A DNA stretch of 64,000 nt from Anatilimnocola floriformis (GTDB lineage: Bacteria; Planctomycetota; Planctomycetia; Pirellulales; Pirellulaceae): positions 2,418,001 to 2,482,000 of the forward strand of contig NZ_JAMLFW010000001.1 in NCBI RefSeq assembly GCF_024256385.1. The letters are read 5' to 3'. Made by a program: the position numbers and the translations under genes. Numbering within the stretch: the stretch's first letter is position 1; each line of letters opens with the position of its first letter. The notes under the pieces were generated by a model that saw nothing but the letters and a program-made list of their open reading frames with translations, was not told the origin of the DNA and did not search any database. Shown here piece after piece: positions 61,034-64,000 of the stretch.

Positions 61034-61879
61034 ATGACGAGAATCACCACCACCAATCATCCCGCCCGCGTCGGCCCTTATGCCTGCGGCCGCGGCGAAC
61101 GGCTGCTATTGATCGCCGGCCCCTGCGTCATCGAGTCCGCAGAGCTCACGCTGCGAATCGCTGGCGAACTGCAACAAATCGCCAGCACGAGGCCGGTCAA
61201 TCTTGTATTCAAAGCTTCGTTCGACAAAGCCAATCGAACTAGCGGCGGCGCCTTTCGCGGCGCGGGGATCGAGCGCGGTCTGGAGATTCTCGCCAAAGTG
61301 AAACAACAATTCGGCTTGCCTGTGACGACCGACATTCATGAGTCGCAGCAAGCCGCCGTTGCCGCGCAAGTTTGCGACGTCCTGCAGATTCCCGCCTTTC
61401 TCGCGCGGCAGACCGATCTGCTGATTGCTGCGGCCGAAACTGGCCGCGCGGTGAACGTGAAAAAGGGGCAGTTCATGGCCCCTTGGGATATGAAACACGT
61501 CGTCACCAAGCTCAACGCTGCCGGTTGCCCGAATGTGCTGCTGTGCGAACGCGGCACATTCTTCGGCTATGGCACGCTGGTGAACGACATGCGTTCGCTG
61601 CCGATCATGCGAGCTCTCGGGCCGCCGGTGATTTATGACGCGACGCACAGCGTGCAAGAACCAGGCGGTCTTGGTAACGCGACCGGCGGCAATCGCGCTA
61701 TGGTCGAACCGTTGGCCCGCGCTGCCGTCGCCGTGGGTGTCGATGGCCTGTTCTTTGAAACGCATCCTCAGCCCGATCAATCACCCAGCGATGGGCCCAA
61801 CATGATTCCTCTCGATCAATTCGCCGCGGTGCTCGATCGCGTCCTCAAGGTTCGCGCCGCGGTGGAGGACTTCGCATGA
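61034..61879 (+). CDS. kdsA: 3-deoxy-8-phosphooctulonate synthase
   Basis: 281 aa, with GAGGAATC before the ATG. It condenses PEP and arabinose 5-phosphate to Kdo 8-phosphate, for lipopolysaccharide core, in the cytosol. Motifs: [13 protein letters not shown] with Cys 31, [76 protein letters not shown] and [20 protein letters not shown]. The Cys in A-G-P-C marks the metal-dependent class of the enzyme. Its presence argues for a Kdo-containing outer membrane. ATGA overlap with the next gene. Confidence 0.96.
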   Translation: MTRITTTNHPARVGPYACGRGERLLLIAGPCVIESAELTLRIAGELQQIASTRPVNLVFKASFDKANRTSGGAFRGAGIERGLEILAKVKQQFGLPVTTDIHESQQAAVAAQVCDVLQIPAFLARQTDLLIAAAETGRAVNVKKGQFMAPWDMKHVVTKLNAAGCPNVLLCERGTFFGYGTLVNDMRSLPIMRALGPPVIYDATHSVQEPGGLGNATGGNRAMVEPLARAAVAVGVDGLFFETHPQPDQSPSDGPNMIPLDQFAAVLDRVLKVRAAVEDFA

Positions 61880-63876
61880 AAGACTACAAAGCCATCGACA
61901 GAGATCAGCCGTCGCCAGAGGTAAATCGAGAGCAGTCCAGCCTGCTGATTCGCTATTGGCCCCTCATCGCCTTCCTCGTGCTGCTGGCCGGTTTCATCAG
62001 CTTCAATTCCGTCGGTTGTGTGCCGCGCGCTCAGAGTGTGATGGAAGTCGACGATACGAAGCAGGCCGCTTCGCCCGTCGATGAATTGACGCTGGCCTTT
62101 GAAGCGCTGCGCGGCATGAACAATCCATCCTCTCTGGAACGAGATCAGTTTCGGCGCGTGACCGGCAATCGGTCGGTCACCAACTCGCTCTTTTACCTCA
62201 AGCAATGGTTGGCTCGGCAGGATGTCGACGCGGTGAAGTGGGAGCTAGATCCGCTCTTTCGTAACTTGCCGCGAGCCCTCCGCGAACATCCGGCGTTTCG
62301 CGGCATCGATTATCTCGATTTCTCGCAATCGGATTTGGATTATTTGCAACAGTGTTTGTGGCTGAATGACATTGCGCAGCGCGTCTCGCAAGACAGCGCA
62401 CCGCCAGAACTCACTGCCTGGCTCGAAGCAATGGATAAGAGTGGCCAGATTGATGGTGCGCGGCAACTGCGCCAAGCCGAACGACTGTTTGATTGGACGG
62501 TTCGCAACATTCAACTGCAGCTGTTGCTGCCGCAGCCGAAGGGGCCGGAGCTGAAGGTAGAAGAAGGCAAGCAAATCGATCAACGGCCTCCGTACGAGCG
62601 CGGTGTGCCCGGCCCCGGTTATCAACAGCTGACGAAGCATGCGCTGCAGTTCGCGCAAGGCGACGCCTGGGAACGAGGACGGATCTTTGTACAGCTTTGC
62701 CGTCAGGCCGGCATTCCGGCCGTGATGCTTGGCATTATTCACGAAAACGAATTGGGCGGTCCTCAGGCCTGGGCAGCAGCCGTGTATGTGAACGAAGAGT
62801 TCTACCTGTTCGATCCGCAGCTCGGCTTGGCAATTCCTGGGCCCGATCGCAAGAGCATTGCCACGCTCTCGCAATTTATCGCCGATGAATCGCTGCGAGC
62901 TGCGCTGCAACCGCCTGGTGGCGAAGTGTATCCGATCACGGCCGAGAATCTAAAGAACATTGCCGTGCTCATCGAGAGTCAGCCGGAGTCTTTGTCGCGG
63001 CGGATGAAACTGCTCGAAGAACCGCTAAACAATGCCCGCGCGCAGTCGCGCACCGAGCCGAAACCTGTTGCGGGGGGCGCCGCCGTTACGCGCTTCGATC
63101 TGGTTCTGACAGCGCAGCCCAATGAATGGGACAAGAAATTCCGTCGAGTCAAGCACATCAGCAGCGTGGGGCTGTGGCGAGTTCCTTACGAAGCAATCTT
63201 GTACGCGATTGCGATCCCGGAAGCCAGCAAGTTGGATCCCAAGATCAGCGAAAAATGGCGGTTCCGCGAAGCGATGATGACGAACGAGCAAATGATCTAC
63301 CTGGGCGATTCGCAAACCGTCGATCGCTCCTTGGTCGAGGGCCAACAGCAACGGCAACGTCAGCCGCGGAATGTAACGCTCAATCAGGGACGCGACTACC
63401 TGCTCCGCGGCCGCTTCGAAGATCTGGAAACGGCGCCGGGTGCGCGGAGTGTCTATCTCTCCTTCCGACCCTCCGCGCAGAAGATCAAGTTGTATGAGTC
63501 GTCGCCCGATTTTCTCCGCGAGATGCTCTCCGAACAGGAATACAAATTCCTCGGCGAAAATCCCGAGCAGCGGGCCCGCTACATGGATGAAATCGGCAAA
63601 GCGATGCGCTACTCGAAGAATACCGCCACCTTCTGGCTGGGGCTGAGCTATTTCGAGACAGGCAAATTCGAAAACGCGATTCAATGGCTCGAGCCGATCG
63701 CCCGCGGCGAGTCGGGCGAAAGCGAATGGCAGGCCGGCGCGCGCTATGTCACGGCGCGTAGCTATGAAGCGTTGGGGAAGAACGACATCGCGGCCCGTTG
63801 GTACCTGGCCGATGATTCGCCGCAAGCTGCGGGGAACAAACTCCGCGCGGAGTGGTTGAAGGGGCGCGGCGAGTGA
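61876..63876 (+). CDS. Membrane protein with inactive transglutaminase-like and TPR regions
   Basis: 666 aa; the ATG overlaps the kdsA stop. One N-terminal membrane helix ([17 protein letters not shown]) is followed by a helical region (residues 60-240), a transglutaminase-like segment ([40 protein letters not shown]), a long extended region and C-terminal TPR-like repeats ([40 protein letters not shown]). In active transglutaminase folds the catalytic Cys and His stand where this protein has Ala 264 and Gln 297; Asp 313 is kept. It is therefore probably a binding protein. The translational link to kdsA suggests a role at the cell envelope. Confidence 0.78.
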   Translation: MKDYKAIDRDQPSPEVNREQSSLLIRYWPLIAFLVLLAGFISFNSVGCVPRAQSVMEVDDTKQAASPVDELTLAFEALRGMNNPSSLERDQFRRVTGNRSVTNSLFYLKQWLARQDVDAVKWELDPLFRNLPRALREHPAFRGIDYLDFSQSDLDYLQQCLWLNDIAQRVSQDSAPPELTAWLEAMDKSGQIDGARQLRQAERLFDWTVRNIQLQLLLPQPKGPELKVEEGKQIDQRPPYERGVPGPGYQQLTKHALQFAQGDAWERGRIFVQLCRQAGIPAVMLGIIHENELGGPQAWAAAVYVNEEFYLFDPQLGLAIPGPDRKSIATLSQFIADESLRAALQPPGGEVYPITAENLKNIAVLIESQPESLSRRMKLLEEPLNNARAQSRTEPKPVAGGAAVTRFDLVLTAQPNEWDKKFRRVKHISSVGLWRVPYEAILYAIAIPEASKLDPKISEKWRFREAMMTNEQMIYLGDSQTVDRSLVEGQQQRQRQPRNVTLNQGRDYLLRGRFEDLETAPGARSVYLSFRPSAQKIKLYESSPDFLREMLSEQEYKFLGENPEQRARYMDEIGKAMRYSKNTATFWLGLSYFETGKFENAIQWLEPIARGESGESEWQAGARYVTARSYEALGKNDIAARWYLADDSPQAAGNKLRAEWLKGRGE

Positions 63877-64000
63877 GCGATTGGGTATTGCCGGCACATT
63901 AAACTCGCGCCGAAATTCCTAGCGACAGCAAACTTGGATCAATATATGCTGATCCAAGTGTGGCAGTGGCGAGATGTTGTAGGGCGGAATGAGGCCGGCG
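63877..64000. other. Window end, no feature
   Basis: 124 bp after the transglutaminase-like gene; no gene, terminator or repeat that I can support. Confidence 0.5.

Overview
The window looks like a chromosomal segment of a Planctomycetes bacterium, most likely of the Pirellula group (Pirellulales). The main evidence is two gene sets typical of that phylum (DUF1592/DUF1552 and DUF1549-1553/DUF1501/EF-hand), very large surface proteins with an N-terminal LExLExR motif, and a secreted beta-barrel protein. kdsA indicates a Kdo-containing outer membrane. Genus and species cannot be fixed from sequence alone.

Layout. 1-3.7 kb: a partial surface SGNH hydrolase with a peptidoglycan-binding-like domain (minus strand), then a scar holding two gene stubs, a haem-binding cytochrome stub and a sulfatase stub. 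3.7-17 kb: DUF1592/DUF1552 pair, a membrane-anchored PQQ-type propeller, a GH114-like hydrolase, a DUF2171 protein, unrecognised secreted proteins and a phospholipase D-like protein with a Lys/Ala-rich tail. 17.3-28.8 kb: two divergent giant surface proteins (2390 and 1339 aa) that end in RTX calcium-binding repeats. 29-31 kb: a beta-barrel-like protein and a tandem pair of small membrane proteins. 31.8-40.4 kb: thrS, yjbQ, and a tightly packed minus-strand run rhaB, SGNH hydrolase, sialidase, tmk, holB. 40.6-42 kb: a single-gene element encoding an IS607-like serine recombinase with an unusual C-terminus, bracketed by 13-bp direct repeats. 42-43.8 kb: thiG, thiS and an anchored protein.

44-49.4 kb: a four-gene plus-strand operon (PQQ propeller, DUF1549/DUF1553, DUF1501, EF-hand) joined by start/stop overlaps. 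49.4-55.4 kb: a minus-strand group ppk2, MGH1-type glucosidase, DUF4239-like membrane protein, GH13 amylase, suggesting polyphosphate and glycan handling. 55.5-59.4 kb: a secreted SnoaL-like protein, an Arg/Pro/Gly repeat protein, a ThuA-like protein and a glycine-zipper stress protein. 60-63.9 kb: a lipid kinase-like gene, kdsA and, overlapping it, a membrane protein with a transglutaminase-like domain that has lost its catalytic Cys and His.

No rRNA, tRNA, CRISPR array or classical defence island was seen. The most unusual items are the recombinase element, a Rossmann-like domain inserted into a PKD-like repeat of the 1339-aa surface protein, the inactive transglutaminase coupled to kdsA, and two short hairpin repeats. 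Start codons were chosen by Shine-Dalgarno position, signal peptide and overlap with neighbours; family names come from motif recognition only, without any database search.
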